In this document: positions 32,665 to 40,921 of the stretch, piece after piece
Position numbering within the stretch: the stretch's first letter is position 1
How the letters are laid out: every line of letters begins with the position of its first letter
Assembly (NCBI GenBank): GCA_002419465.1
Contig: DIGE01000008.1
Coordinates: 1-64,000, forward strand
Source of the DNA: Geobacter sp. UBA5730
Lineage (GTDB): Bacteria; Desulfobacterota; Desulfuromonadia; Geobacterales; Pseudopelobacteraceae
Direction of reading: 5' to 3'
Length of the DNA: 64,000 nucleotides
The notes under the pieces: generated by a model
Told to the model about the DNA's origin: nothing
Databases searched by the model: none
Seen by the model: the letters and a program-made list of their open reading frames with translations, nothing else
Position numbers and translations under genes: made by a program

Positions 32665-33555
32665 GTGCCGCTGTCACTTCGTCAACTGGAAATATTCGAA
32701 AAAATTGCCGCCACCGGCAGCGTCACCAAGGCCGGCGAAGAGCTGTTGCTGACTCAATCGGCGGTCAGCATGGCCTTGTCACAGCTTGAGCAGGTGAGCG
32801 CAACTCCTTTGTTCGAGCGGTCAGGAAGACGACTTCTCCTGAGCGATTCCGGCCGGTTGTTGCTGAAAGACGCCCGCGAGATCCTTTCGGCCGTCAAGCG
32901 GGTCGAACAGCAGCTCCAGGGTGATAGTGGTCCACTGGTGGGTGAAGTGTTGGTCGGGGGAAGTACCACCATTGGGAATTACCTGCTGCCGGCACTCTTG
33001 GGAACCTTCGCCCGGCAGCACCCCAAGACCAGGGTCCAATTGCGGGTCGGAAATACGCAGCAGGTGGCTGAATGGCTTGACGCCGGTAGTCTCGATGTCG
33101 CTTTTGTGGAAGGTCCTTGCCACCGCAGGGGGCTGGTTGCCGTTCATTGGCGCGATGACGAGCTGGTGGTGGTGACCGGGCCTGAACACCCGTGGGCACG
33201 AAAGAAGAAAATAACGTCCGGTCTCTTGGCCTTGGCTCCCTGGATCATGCGGGAAAAAGGATCCGGCACCCGTGAAATATTTGAGAACGCCATGGAAAGA
33301 TCCGGCATCAACTATACCATTGCCCTTGAATTCGGCCATACCGAAGCGATCAAGAACGGCGTTGCCGCCGGGCTGGGGGTGAGCTGTCTTTCACGTCTTG
33401 CAGTGCATCGCGAGCTTGAGCACGGGCGGCTGATAGAGGTGAAGACCCCCTTGGATCTCAGACGTTCGCTGGCCTTGCTCAGGCGCCGGGAAAGCCGTTG
33501 TACCGCTTTATTGAAAGCATTCCTGGACGTATCGGGAGGGCGGTGGGAGGCGTAG
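32665..33555 (+). CDS. LysR-family regulator (YeiE/CysB-like)
   Basis: 296 residues from a GTG start. The winged HTH spans residues 3-62 (LRQLEIFEKIAATGSVTKAG, LTQSAVSMALSQLE), followed by the periplasmic-binding-protein-like effector domain. Members next to yeiH sense sulfur compounds such as sulfite in enterobacteria (YeiE); that ligand is not established here. It is divergent from yeiH with an AT-rich palindrome between them, consistent with control of both. Confidence 0.88.
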   Translation: MPLSLRQLEIFEKIAATGSVTKAGEELLLTQSAVSMALSQLEQVSATPLFERSGRRLLLSDSGRLLLKDAREILSAVKRVEQQLQGDSGPLVGEVLVGGSTTIGNYLLPALLGTFARQHPKTRVQLRVGNTQQVAEWLDAGSLDVAFVEGPCHRRGLVAVHWRDDELVVVTGPEHPWARKKKITSGLLALAPWIMREKGSGTREIFENAMERSGINYTIALEFGHTEAIKNGVAAGLGVSCLSRLAVHRELEHGRLIEVKTPLDLRRSLALLRRRESRCTALLKAFLDVSGGRWEA

Positions 33556-33657
33556 GGGTTTCATGCTGGCCAACAGCGCGGACCGTATTTAAGCGCCGGA
33601 TAAAGGGTGACATCGCTGGAAGCTGCGTTATACTTTCATGCAAGGAGAATCTGTTTG

Positions 33658-34043
33658 ATGAAGATGGCCGCTACGATTGCTCTATTCTGCGCCGGTGGAG
33701 GACTTACCCGCTATTATCTTTCCGGCTGGGTTTATAACCTGTTCGGGCGTGACTTTCCGTACGGTACCTTGGCGGTAAACGTCATTGGCGCGTATTGTGT
33801 CGGTCTTGTCATGGCATCAGGCCTGCGTAGCACCCTGCTCTCCGACACGCTACGGGTGGGGCTGACCACCTTCTCCACCTTCAGCTACGAGACCTTCAGG
33901 TTGCTGGAGCGGGGGCAGTTAATGGTTGCCTTTGGTACGTATTGCTCAGTGTAACCCTGTGTCTGCTGGCAACCTGGGGGGGATTGCGGTGGCGCGGCTG
34001 GTCTGAACGGCTGAAGCAAAAAAGGTTGTATTCAAAAGTTTGA
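33658..34043 (+). pseudogene. crcB: Fluoride channel CrcB/Fluc with a one-base frameshift
   Basis: The first frame codes for an N-terminal Fluc sequence with GGLTRYYLSG, the AVNVIGAYCVG motif and the pore signature GLTTFSTFSYETF, then stops at 33954. Reading on one base over from about 33939 gives VLLSVTLCLLATWGGLRWRG and a basic tail ending at TGA 34041, which is the missing last helix of a roughly 127-residue Fluc. A single base was lost near 33937, probably in a GGTAAC-like sequence. Either the gene is recently inactivated or this is a sequencing error. AAGGAGA precedes ATG 33658. I see no fluoride riboswitch in front. Confidence 0.82.
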
Positions 34044-34044
34044 A

Positions 34045-34050
34045 TATGAT
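34045..34050 (+). promoter_or_regulatory. Possible -10 element for panB leader
   Basis: TATGAT at 34045-34050, overlapping the end of crcB; a -35 is weak (GGTTGT-like). Transcription from here would begin near 34057, just ahead of the stem-loop at 34068. Confidence 0.3.
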
Positions 34051-34067
34051 AGTGTCTCACCGTTACA

Positions 34068-34095
34068 GGACAGTCACCCTTTAGGGGACTGATCC
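34068..34095 (+). promoter_or_regulatory. pan RNA motif stem-loop in panB leader
   Basis: The sequence folds as GGA-CAGTC-(A)-CCC-TTTA-GGG-GACTG-(A)-TCC, a stem with a bulged A on each side. This matches my recollection of the pan RNA motif, a stem-loop with two conserved bulged adenosines reported in 5' UTRs of panB/panC/panD operons, including Proteobacteria. It lies 160 bases upstream of panB. A terminator hairpin lies between it and the gene, suggesting control by attenuation. Confidence 0.6.
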
Positions 34096-34207
34096 GCAGA
34101 TAAGAACAGACACCAACATACCGCCTGGATTTGAAGCGTAGGATAAACCGGGACGGACGGAATCAGAGAACCTTCAGCTGGCCTCGTGTCGGTATTTATG
34201 GTTGCAG

Positions 34208-34235
34208 GCGTACCGTCCTCCGGTGCGCTTTTTTT
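34208..34235 (+). terminator. Intrinsic terminator in the panB leader (attenuator candidate)
   Basis: Stem GCGTACCG / CGGTGCGC (34208-34215, 34221-34228; one G-U pair) followed by seven T, ending 20 bases before the panB ATG. A terminator so close to the ribosome site of an operon's first gene suggests conditional read-through. Confidence 0.7.
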
Positions 34236-34254
34236 GTTGGTGCAGGAGACCGCT

Positions 34255-35055
34255 ATGCGCAAGAAGCTCACCATACCCGATATTGTGCAGATGAAGGCCA
34301 GTGGGCGTAAGGTGGCGGTACTGACCGCCTATGATTACCCGACTGCCCGTCTGGTCGATGCCGGCGGGGTGGATGCCATTCTGGTGGGGGATTCCGCCGG
34401 GGTGGTGTTTAGCGGTTATGAGAATACCCTGCCGGTCACCATGGATGAGATGCTCTATCATGTGAAGGCCGTTGTGCGGGCCAGGCCCCAGGCGGTGGTG
34501 ATCGCCGACATGCCGTTCATGACCTGCCAGAGCGGCGAGCTTGAGGCGCTCAAAAACTGCGGCCGGATGTTGCAAGAGGGCGGGGCCGAGGCGGTCAAGA
34601 TCGAAGGTGGCGTCAACATGGCCGCAATTATCCGGGCTGTGACGGCAATGGATATTCCGGTGATGGGGCATGTGGGGTTGACCCCGCAATCAGTGCACCG
34701 CATGGGCGGCTACAAGGTGCAGGGACGCAAGGAACAGGCCGAGCGTATCATTGCGGATGCCGTTGCCGTGCAGGAAGCAGGTGCCTTTGCGGTCGTGCTG
34801 GAGGGGGTCCCCGCCGCGCTGTCAGCCCGCATTACCAACATGCTGGAGATCCCCACCATCGGGATCGGCGCCGGCCAGGCCTGTGACGGTCAGGTGTTGG
34901 TAATCCACGATATCCTGGGGCTGTGTGAAAAGTACTCTCCCAAATTCGTCAAGCGTTACGCTGACCTTGCTCCCGTGATCACCGAGGCGGCACAACAGTA
35001 TGTGTCGGAAGTAAAAGCGGGGATTTTCCCTGACGAGGAGCACTCGTTCGCATGA
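34255..35055 (+). CDS. panB: 3-methyl-2-oxobutanoate hydroxymethyltransferase
   Basis: 266 residues. It transfers a one-carbon unit from 5,10-methylene-THF to alpha-ketoisovalerate, making ketopantoate for pantothenate. Conserved segments are LTAYDYPTARLVD, VGDSAGVVFSGY, KIEGG, VMGHVGLTPQSV and the PTIGIGAG motif. ATG 34255 has CAGGAGA just upstream. The stop overlaps the panC start by four bases. Confidence 0.95.
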   Translation: MRKKLTIPDIVQMKASGRKVAVLTAYDYPTARLVDAGGVDAILVGDSAGVVFSGYENTLPVTMDEMLYHVKAVVRARPQAVVIADMPFMTCQSGELEALKNCGRMLQEGGAEAVKIEGGVNMAAIIRAVTAMDIPVMGHVGLTPQSVHRMGGYKVQGRKEQAERIIADAVAVQEAGAFAVVLEGVPAALSARITNMLEIPTIGIGAGQACDGQVLVIHDILGLCEKYSPKFVKRYADLAPVITEAAQQYVSEVKAGIFPDEEHSFA

Positions 35056-35903
35056 GGTTACTCCACGATCCCCATGAGATGCAACAGACCGCGCTGGCCT
35101 TCAGACGTCAGGGCAAACGGATCGCCTTTGTGCCTACCATGGGCTTTCTGCATGAAGGTCATGCCTCGCTGTTGCGGGAAGGGCGCAAACGTGGCGATCT
35201 GCTGGTACTGTCAATCTTTGTCAACCCGACCCAGTTCGGCCCCAACGAAGATCTTGACCGTTACCCCCGTAATCTTGAGGGGGATTGCGCCCTGGCAGAG
35301 GCCTGCGGGGTTGATATCGTTTTTGCACCCACGGCAGCCGGTATGTATCCGCCCGGCTTTCAGACCACGGTTTCGTTGGGCCCACTGACCGAGCCGTTAT
35401 GCGGGGCCAGTCGTCCCGGCCATTTCAACGGGGTGGCGGTGGTGGTCACCAAGCTGTTCGGGATCGTGCTGCCGGATGTCGCCCTGTTCGGCAAAAAGGA
35501 CTTTCAGCAGTTGGCCATCATCCGGCAGATGACGGTCGACCTGAACCTGCCGGTGGAGATCGTGGGGATGCCGATTGTGCGGGAGCTGGACGGCCTGGCC
35601 ATGTCGTCCCGCAACAGCTACCTCTCGCCGGAAGAGCGGCAGCAGGCTCTGTGCCTGTCCAGAGCGGTTCAGCAGGTCAGAGCGTTATTCGTCCAGGGTG
35701 AGACCTCTGTGGATCGTCTGTTGTCCGCAGCCCGCGCTCAGATTGAAGCGGTGCCCGCCGCCGTGATCGAGTATCTGGAACTGCGGGACGCTACCACCCT
35801 GTCCCTGGCAAGGCAGGCCGACCAAGGCACCTTGCTGGCCCTGGCTGTCAGGATCGGATCGACCCGGCTTATTGATAACACCCTGTTGGGGGATCAGTTG
35901 TAA
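35052..35903 (+). CDS. panC: Pantothenate synthetase
   Basis: 283 residues. It ligates pantoate and beta-alanine with ATP. Signature motifs include FVPTMGFLHEGHASLLR (HIGH-like), FVNPTQFGPNEDL, GKKDFQQL and SSRNSYLS near residue 185 (KMSKS-like). Length and motif order are standard. It overlaps panB by four bases, and its last base is the first base of the panP start, so translation of all three is coupled. Confidence 0.95.
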   Translation: MRLLHDPHEMQQTALAFRRQGKRIAFVPTMGFLHEGHASLLREGRKRGDLLVLSIFVNPTQFGPNEDLDRYPRNLEGDCALAEACGVDIVFAPTAAGMYPPGFQTTVSLGPLTEPLCGASRPGHFNGVAVVVTKLFGIVLPDVALFGKKDFQQLAIIRQMTVDLNLPVEIVGMPIVRELDGLAMSSRNSYLSPEERQQALCLSRAVQQVRALFVQGETSVDRLLSAARAQIEAVPAAVIEYLELRDATTLSLARQADQGTLLALAVRIGSTRLIDNTLLGDQL

Positions 35904-37510
35904 TGCCAAAGGCCCGCGCCAACCTGGAAACCCTCTACCGGATCTTTACCGTGCCGGAGGAGCCTGACACGACCCTTGGCGCCATCGATAAGGCGATTAC
36001 CGACGATGTGGCCGGTTTTCTGCAGAACCATATCGTTGCCACCGAGCGGCCCCTGGAAGAGATCGAGGCCAGTTTTGCCTCCTCCGCCATCCCGGAAGAA
36101 CCAACCTATGTCTCCGACTACACCGAGTTCGTCCAAGACAACCTGGTGGCCCAGTCGGTGCACACCGCCGCCCCCGGCTTTGTGGGGCACATGACCTCGG
36201 CCTTTCCCTACTTCATGCTGCCCCTGTCGCGCTTGATGACCGCCCTTAACCAGAACCTGGTCAAGGTGGAGACCTCCAAGGCCTTTACCCCGATGGAGCG
36301 GCAGGTGCTGGCCATGTTGCACCATCTGATCTACCGTTGCCCCGATGACTTCTATCCCTCCTGGATTCATAACAGCCAGGCCGCTCTGGGGGCCTTCTGC
36401 TCCGGCGGCACCATCGCCAACATCACCGCCCTCTGGGTGGCGCGCAACCGGCTGTTCGCACCGGACGGTGACTTTCGCGGCATCGCCCAGGAGGGGTTGG
36501 CCCGGTCGCTGAAACACCACGGCATCGACGGAGTGGCAGTGCTGGTTTCGGAGCGTGGCCACTATTCGCTGGGCAAAGCTGCCGACCTGCTGGGGCTGGG
36601 GCGTGATCAGCTGGTCAAGGTCAAGACCGGCCAGAATAACCGGATTGATCTACAGGCGTTGCGCCAGGAGGTGCGGCGGCTGCAGGATCAGAATATCCGG
36701 CCGTTGGCACTGGTGGGGATAGCCGGTACCACCGAGACCGGCAATGTGGACCCGCTGGAGGCCATGGCCGATTTTGCCGGAGAGCTGGGTTGCCATTTCC
36801 ATGTGGACGCGGCCTGGGGCGGACCGACGCTCTTCTCTGACCGCCATCGCAGTCTTCTGGCCGGCATCGAGCGGGCCGATTCGGTCACCATCGATGCCCA
36901 TAAGCAGCTGTACGTGCCGATGGGAGCGGGGATGGTAATCTTCAAGGACCCCACCGCCGTGTCGGCCATTGAGCACCACGCCGCCTATATCCTGCGGCAC
37001 GGTTCCAAGGACCTGGGCAGTCACACCCTGGAGGGATCACGTCCCGGCAAGGCGCTGCTGGTGCATGCCGGACTCTCGATCGTCGGACGCAAGGGGTATG
37101 AACTGCTGATCGACCTGGGGATTGAGCGGGCCCGTATCTTTGCCGAGATGATCCGTCAGCATCCCGATTTCGAGCTGACCAGCGCGCCGGAGTTGAACAT
37201 CCTCACCTACCGCTATTGTCCCTCCGCGATACAACAGACCCTGGCCGCTGCCGGACCCCAGGAACAGTTCCGGATCAACGCCATTCTGGACCAGGTTTGT
37301 CAGCTGCTGCAGAAGTACCAGCGGGAGGCCGGCAAAACCTTCGTTTCCCGCACCCGGCTGCGCATGACCGGTTATGGTGAAGAGATCACCGTGCTGCGCA
37401 GCGTACTGGCCAATCCGCTGACCACCGATGAGATTCTGATGTCGGTTCTGGCTGATGAGTGCGAGATCGCCCGGCAGCCGGAGATTCAGGCCTTGCTGGA
37501 GCAGATTTAG
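35903..37510 (+). CDS. panP: PLP-dependent aspartate 1-decarboxylase (PanP type)
   Basis: 535 residues of the group II PLP decarboxylase family. The substrate-handling N-terminal region has VGHMTSAFPYFMLPLSRLMT, the cofactor region has GIAGTTETGNVDPLEAM and DAAWGGPTL, and the Schiff-base lysine is in TIDAHKQLYVPMGAG. Its family has been proposed as a non-homologous replacement of the pyruvoyl-dependent PanD that supplies beta-alanine, and a member from Vibrio is described as PanP. Placement directly after panBC, with coupled start, supports that role over glutamate or diaminobutyrate decarboxylation. No panD is present in the window. An IS remnant begins right after the stop. Confidence 0.85.
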   Translation: MPKARANLETLYRIFTVPEEPDTTLGAIDKAITDDVAGFLQNHIVATERPLEEIEASFASSAIPEEPTYVSDYTEFVQDNLVAQSVHTAAPGFVGHMTSAFPYFMLPLSRLMTALNQNLVKVETSKAFTPMERQVLAMLHHLIYRCPDDFYPSWIHNSQAALGAFCSGGTIANITALWVARNRLFAPDGDFRGIAQEGLARSLKHHGIDGVAVLVSERGHYSLGKAADLLGLGRDQLVKVKTGQNNRIDLQALRQEVRRLQDQNIRPLALVGIAGTTETGNVDPLEAMADFAGELGCHFHVDAAWGGPTLFSDRHRSLLAGIERADSVTIDAHKQLYVPMGAGMVIFKDPTAVSAIEHHAAYILRHGSKDLGSHTLEGSRPGKALLVHAGLSIVGRKGYELLIDLGIERARIFAEMIRQHPDFELTSAPELNILTYRYCPSAIQQTLAAAGPQEQFRINAILDQVCQLLQKYQREAGKTFVSRTRLRMTGYGEEITVLRSVLANPLTTDEILMSVLADECEIARQPEIQALLEQI

Positions 37511-37706
37511 ATGCTTGTCTGTAGATGAGACTGCCAGTATCAAGGTACGGAGCGTGAAAGCATCTATCCGAGAGTACGTCGAGATCTTCTATAACCGGCA
37601 ACGACGACACTCGCGTCTGGGCTATCTTGCTCCCGCTGTGTTCGCACAAAACTACAGCCTACTACAGGCCGCCGCTTGAGTAGGGAGTGTCTGCTATTGA
37701 CAGGAC
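37511..37706 (+). mobile_element. IS3-family remnant (transposase C-terminus and end)
   Basis: The frame ending at TGA 37679 encodes IREYVEIFYNRQRRHSRLGY, the C-terminal signature of IS3/IS150-group DDE transposases. Only about 45 transposase codons remain, after which 37687-37706 looks like an eroded terminal repeat. The scar abuts the panP stop, so panP escaped damage but its natural terminator may be lost. Confidence 0.8.
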
Positions 37707-37730
37707 ACGTCATTTTTGGAGGAACAAGTA

Positions 37731-38012
37731 ATGAACAACATCCACTCGGGATCAAACTTTGACGATTTTCTGAAAGAGGAAGGTTTACTAGCTGATGTGG
37801 AGGCCACTGCAATCAAGAGGGTTGTCGCGTATCAAATTGAACAGGAGATGCAGAAATCAAATCTTTCAAAAACAGCACTTGCACATAAGATGCATACAAG
37901 CCGGTCGGCACTGGACAGATTGCTCGACCCAGGGAATGTTTCCGTAACATTACAGACGCTCGAAAGGGCAGCTCTGGCACTTGGTAAAAGATTAAAAGTA
38001 GAACTCGCCTGA
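37731..38012 (+). CDS. HigA-like XRE antitoxin, orphan
   Basis: 93 residues with an XRE helix-turn-helix (LSKTALAHKMHTSRSALDRL, about residues 48-67) and the C-terminal VSVTLQTLERAALALGKRL. It resembles antitoxins that follow a RelE/HigB toxin. The upstream position where the toxin gene is usually found holds the IS3 scar instead, so the toxin is gone. GGAGGA precedes ATG 37731. It may still repress its own or other promoters, or be decaying. Confidence 0.75.
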   Translation: MNNIHSGSNFDDFLKEEGLLADVEATAIKRVVAYQIEQEMQKSNLSKTALAHKMHTSRSALDRLLDPGNVSVTLQTLERAALALGKRLKVELA

Positions 38013-38106
38013 AATAGCCCACTCGGCGGCATTCAGTCGGCGCGGAAACAGCCCCGCGCCGCTGGTGCGCCTAATCACCGTTGAATAAGATAAGCAAGAG
38101 AAATTG

Positions 38107-38382
38107 TTAATAGTGGTATCTGGCCTGGAGAAAGTCAATGCGGTCATCACGAACAAGATAGACAATTCTGTGCTCTTGTGTGAGGCGTCTCGACCAAGTG
38201 CCGGATGAAAGGTATTTAAGCGGTTCTGGCTTGCCGATGCCAGTAAAGGGGTCGCGCATGATTGCTTCTATCAAATCAAAAGCCCGCAACGCGACTTTTC
38301 GGTCAGTCTGTACCCAATAACGCAGGTCTTCACGGAACTCTGGCTGAAAAACAGTGTCCCGCTGTTTAGTCTTCAAGACCAA
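38107..38382 (-). CDS. yoeB: YoeB-family mRNA interferase toxin
   Basis: 91 residues of the RelE superfamily. FQPEFREDLRYW, DPFTGIGKPEPLKYL, WSRRLTQEHRIVYLV and a C-terminal ARYHY are the conserved YoeB features; the basic Arg/His residues and the terminal Tyr do ribosome-dependent mRNA cleavage. It is paired with the upstream yefM gene, overlapping it by 17 bases, as usual. Confidence 0.92.
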   Translation of the reverse strand: MVLKTKQRDTVFQPEFREDLRYWVQTDRKVALRAFDLIEAIMRDPFTGIGKPEPLKYLSSGTWSRRLTQEHRIVYLVRDDRIDFLQARYHY

Positions 38383-38644
38383 CCTCGGAACGAAGCGATT
38401 TCACTGAAGATGCTTTGTCAGCCCCTTTCAGTGCACGTTCCAGAGCAGAGAGAAGCCTTTCGGCATTTTTGGGGGAACGCATCAGATGAGAACTTTCCAC
38501 CAAACTTTGCAGTTCATCAGCAGCAATCATAGCCACATTGTTACCCTTGCGACGACGAATAAGAACGATCTCTCGATTTTCTATTACCTCGTCACAAAGT
38601 CCGGCAAAATTGGCTCTAGCATTGGTATAAGTTGTTTGTAGCAT
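38366..38644 (-). CDS. yefM: YefM/Phd-family antitoxin
   Basis: 92 residues. The N-terminal Phd/YefM fold (TYTNARANFAGLCDEVIE, IVLIRRRKGNNVAMIAADEL) binds DNA as a dimer; the flexible C-terminus neutralises YoeB. Its promoter region has two TGTAC elements, the known core of YefM operators. Confidence 0.92.
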   Translation of the reverse strand: MLQTTYTNARANFAGLCDEVIENREIVLIRRRKGNNVAMIAADELQSLVESSHLMRSPKNAERLLSALERALKGADKASSVKSLRSEVGLED

Positions 38645-38662
38645 GTCAGTGCCTCCTTTTTA

Positions 38663-38702
38663 TGTACAGGTTTACTGTACGGTATGATGTGTCGTCAGTC
38701 AA
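38663..38702 (-). promoter_or_regulatory. yefM-yoeB promoter and operator
   Basis: On the minus strand TTGACT (38697-38702) and TACAGT (38674-38679) are 17 bases apart. TGTACA (38663-38668) and TGTAC (38676-38680) overlap and follow the -10, matching the TGTACA core used by YefM-YoeB for autorepression. Confidence 0.65.
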
Positions 38703-38770
38703 GAACTCAAAAACGAATGACGAATAAATCATGAGCTTTTCAATTCTGCAATCCGTGGTACTCTGATTCC

Positions 38771-40012
38771 ATGTCTACCATCACCCTCTATACCGCATCC
38801 TGGCTCTATAACCCGGGACAGCCGCCGATCCCCGGCGGTGCCGTTGCTGTCCAGGATGGTCACATCCTGGCGGTTGGCCCGGCCACCGAACTCGTCATGC
38901 GCTTTGGTCAGCCGACGGCTGACTATCCGGGCTGTGTCATCCTGCCCGGCTTCGTGAATGCCCATACACACCTGGAGTTGACCCACTTTCCGGCCTGGCG
39001 CTTGCGGGGGGGGCTGGATTATCATCCCCGTCGTTTCGTGGACTGGATCGTGCAGATGGTCAAGGTGCGGCGGGGGGTGACGGCCGAAGAGACCGGTCTG
39101 TCGCTTAAGGCCGGGATAGCCGCCTGTCTGAGGGCCGGCACCACCAGTGTGGGTGATATCGTCACCGCCCCGGAACTGTTGGCGGCCTATGAGGGGAGTT
39201 TGCTGGCCGGGAGATTGTATCTGGAGCTGATCGGGCAGGATCTGACGATCTTTGAACCGCGGTTGCGCAAAGCGCTCCAGGCCGCCCTGGCGCTGAATGG
39301 TACGCAACGGGCAGGCCTTTCCCCGCACGCTCCCTATACCTTGAGCCAGGCCGTACTGCCGGGCATCGCCGCTGCCGCACAGCAGCACAAGCTGCCCCTG
39401 GCCTTGCATTTGGCAGAATCAGCAGATGAGGATACCTTGCTGTTCGATTCCAGTGGTCCCTTGGCCGACGAGTTGTATCCCTTGGTCGGCTGGCAGGGCT
39501 TTTTGCCGGCACCACGCCGCACCACACCTGCCCGCTACCTTATGCATGGCGGTTTGCTGGGGCCCAGCACCCTGGCGGTGCATTGCGTCCAGGTAACGCC
39601 GTCTGATGCTGCCCTGCTGAAAGGGCGGGACGTCACCATCTGCCTCTGTCCCCGCAGCAATGAACGGCTGGCGGTCGGCCATGCACCGGTGCATCTGTTC
39701 AAGAAGCTGGGGATTCCGCTTTGTATCGGCACCGATTCGCTGGCCAGTAACGATTCGCTCTCGCTGTGGGATGAGCTCAGGTTTGCCCTGGACGCCTACA
39801 ATGGTGAGCTGACGCCGGAAGAGTTGCTCAAGATGGCAACCAGTGGTGGCGCTGCCGGTCTGGGGCTGGCGCGTCAGGTTGGCTCGCTGACGGTTGGTAA
39901 ACGCGCGGACTTTCAGGTGCTTGAGTGTGCGGGAGGCTGTACGGCAGAGTCGCTTCTGGAGCGGAGCAGTCTGCGTGAGATTTTTGCTGCGGGGATATCG
40001 GTCAGTTCGTAG
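38771..40012 (+). CDS. Amidohydrolase of the SAH/aminofutalosine deaminase type
   Basis: 413 residues with the metal-dependent amidohydrolase fold. Metal ligands lie in NAHTHLEL (residues 59-66), the LSPHAPYTL His, LALHLAES and GTDSLASNDSLS. The family includes S-adenosylhomocysteine, methylthioadenosine and aminodeoxyfutalosine deaminases. Since Geobacter relatives make menaquinone by the futalosine route, an aminofutalosine deaminase is one option, but the sequence alone does not decide it. The 3' end overlaps the convergent response-regulator gene by 100 bases. Confidence 0.75.
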   Translation: MSTITLYTASWLYNPGQPPIPGGAVAVQDGHILAVGPATELVMRFGQPTADYPGCVILPGFVNAHTHLELTHFPAWRLRGGLDYHPRRFVDWIVQMVKVRRGVTAEETGLSLKAGIAACLRAGTTSVGDIVTAPELLAAYEGSLLAGRLYLELIGQDLTIFEPRLRKALQAALALNGTQRAGLSPHAPYTLSQAVLPGIAAAAQQHKLPLALHLAESADEDTLLFDSSGPLADELYPLVGWQGFLPAPRRTTPARYLMHGGLLGPSTLAVHCVQVTPSDAALLKGRDVTICLCPRSNERLAVGHAPVHLFKKLGIPLCIGTDSLASNDSLSLWDELRFALDAYNGELTPEELLKMATSGGAAGLGLARQVGSLTVGKRADFQVLECAGGCTAESLLERSSLREIFAAGISVSS

Positions 40013-40920
40013 CCGTGGACAGCAACCTGATCTCTGCCGCAGGACTTTGCCTCATACAGGGCGGCGTCAGCGCCGGCCAGGAGTTTGTCTGCGGTGTCGG
40101 TATCAGGACCGGGGAAACTGGCAACCCCGGCACTAACGGTTATAGCGATTTTTTCCAAGATTCCTGAGAGCTTGATCGAATGCATCTTTATACAGAGCCG
40201 CTGTGCAACTATTGTTGCCTCGGGAAGTCTGGTGTCAGGCAGCAATACAACAAACTCCTCCCCGCCATATCGAAAAAGGAGATCATAGTCTCTCAGGCTT
40301 GCCATTATCTGAGCAGTCACGTGTTGTAACACCTGATCGCCAGCCTGGTGGCCAATGCTATCGTTAATCTTCTTGAAGCGATCAATGTCAAGCATAAGCA
40401 CTGACAGCGCTCCATTGCTCCGGGCTGCGCGCATAAGTTCGGCATTTAGCCTCTGTCCCAGGTACCTGCGGTTGAATGCACCGGTGAGCGGGTCTTTGTT
40501 GGAGAGTAGCTCAAGCTCCCTGTTTTTACGCTTCAGCTCATCTTCCCGGCGTTTGGTGGCCAGATGCAGTTTTACTCTGGCAATCAATTCCTGTGGGTCG
40601 TACGGTATCTGGACAAAATCTACGGCCCCTTCGGTCAATCCTCTCAATTTGACGGAACGGTTGACAACCCCGGTCAGCATTAATACCGGGATATGGCAGG
40701 TGTCCGGTTTTGTGTGCAGCAGATTCAAGAACTTGAGGCCATCCATGCGAGGCATTTCAACATCGCACAGAATCAGGTCAGGTGCTCTTTCAGATACTAT
40801 TCGGAAGCCTTCCAGACCATCTACGGCTTCATAAATATGACTAAACAGGCCACTATGCTCCAGGTCAGCCACAATCCTGAGTCGGGTCTCCTGGTTGTCC
40901 TCAACAATCAAAGCGTTCAT
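39913..40920 (-). CDS. Response regulator with GGDEF diguanylate cyclase domain
   Basis: 335 residues starting at the ATG at 40920. The receiver (residues 1-120) has VEDNQ and phospho-Asp in DLILCDVEMPRMDG. A short linker precedes a GGDEF domain with the active A-site GGEEF and an intact inhibitory I-site RDYD five residues upstream, so it should be an active, product-inhibited diguanylate cyclase resembling PleD/WspR types. The last 34 codons are antisense to the end of the amidohydrolase gene and extend past the usual domain end. It follows a small gene by one base. Confidence 0.9.
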   Translation of the reverse strand: MNALIVEDNQETRLRIVADLEHSGLFSHIYEAVDGLEGFRIVSERAPDLILCDVEMPRMDGLKFLNLLHTKPDTCHIPVLMLTGVVNRSVKLRGLTEGAVDFVQIPYDPQELIARVKLHLATKRREDELKRKNRELELLSNKDPLTGAFNRRYLGQRLNAELMRAARSNGALSVLMLDIDRFKKINDSIGHQAGDQVLQHVTAQIMASLRDYDLLFRYGGEEFVVLLPDTRLPEATIVAQRLCIKMHSIKLSGILEKIAITVSAGVASFPGPDTDTADKLLAGADAALYEAKSCGRDQVAVHGYELTDIPAAKISRRLLRSRSDSAVQPPAHSST

Positions 40921-40921
40921 G

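Noticed and set aside
33556..33657. Fluoride riboswitch ahead of crcB
   Set aside because: The conserved crcB-motif segments are not present in the 100 bases upstream.
34052..34113. Outer helix GTGTCT/AGACAC closing the pan stem-loop
   Set aside because: The left arm starts before the most likely transcription start (about 34057), so it probably cannot form in the RNA.
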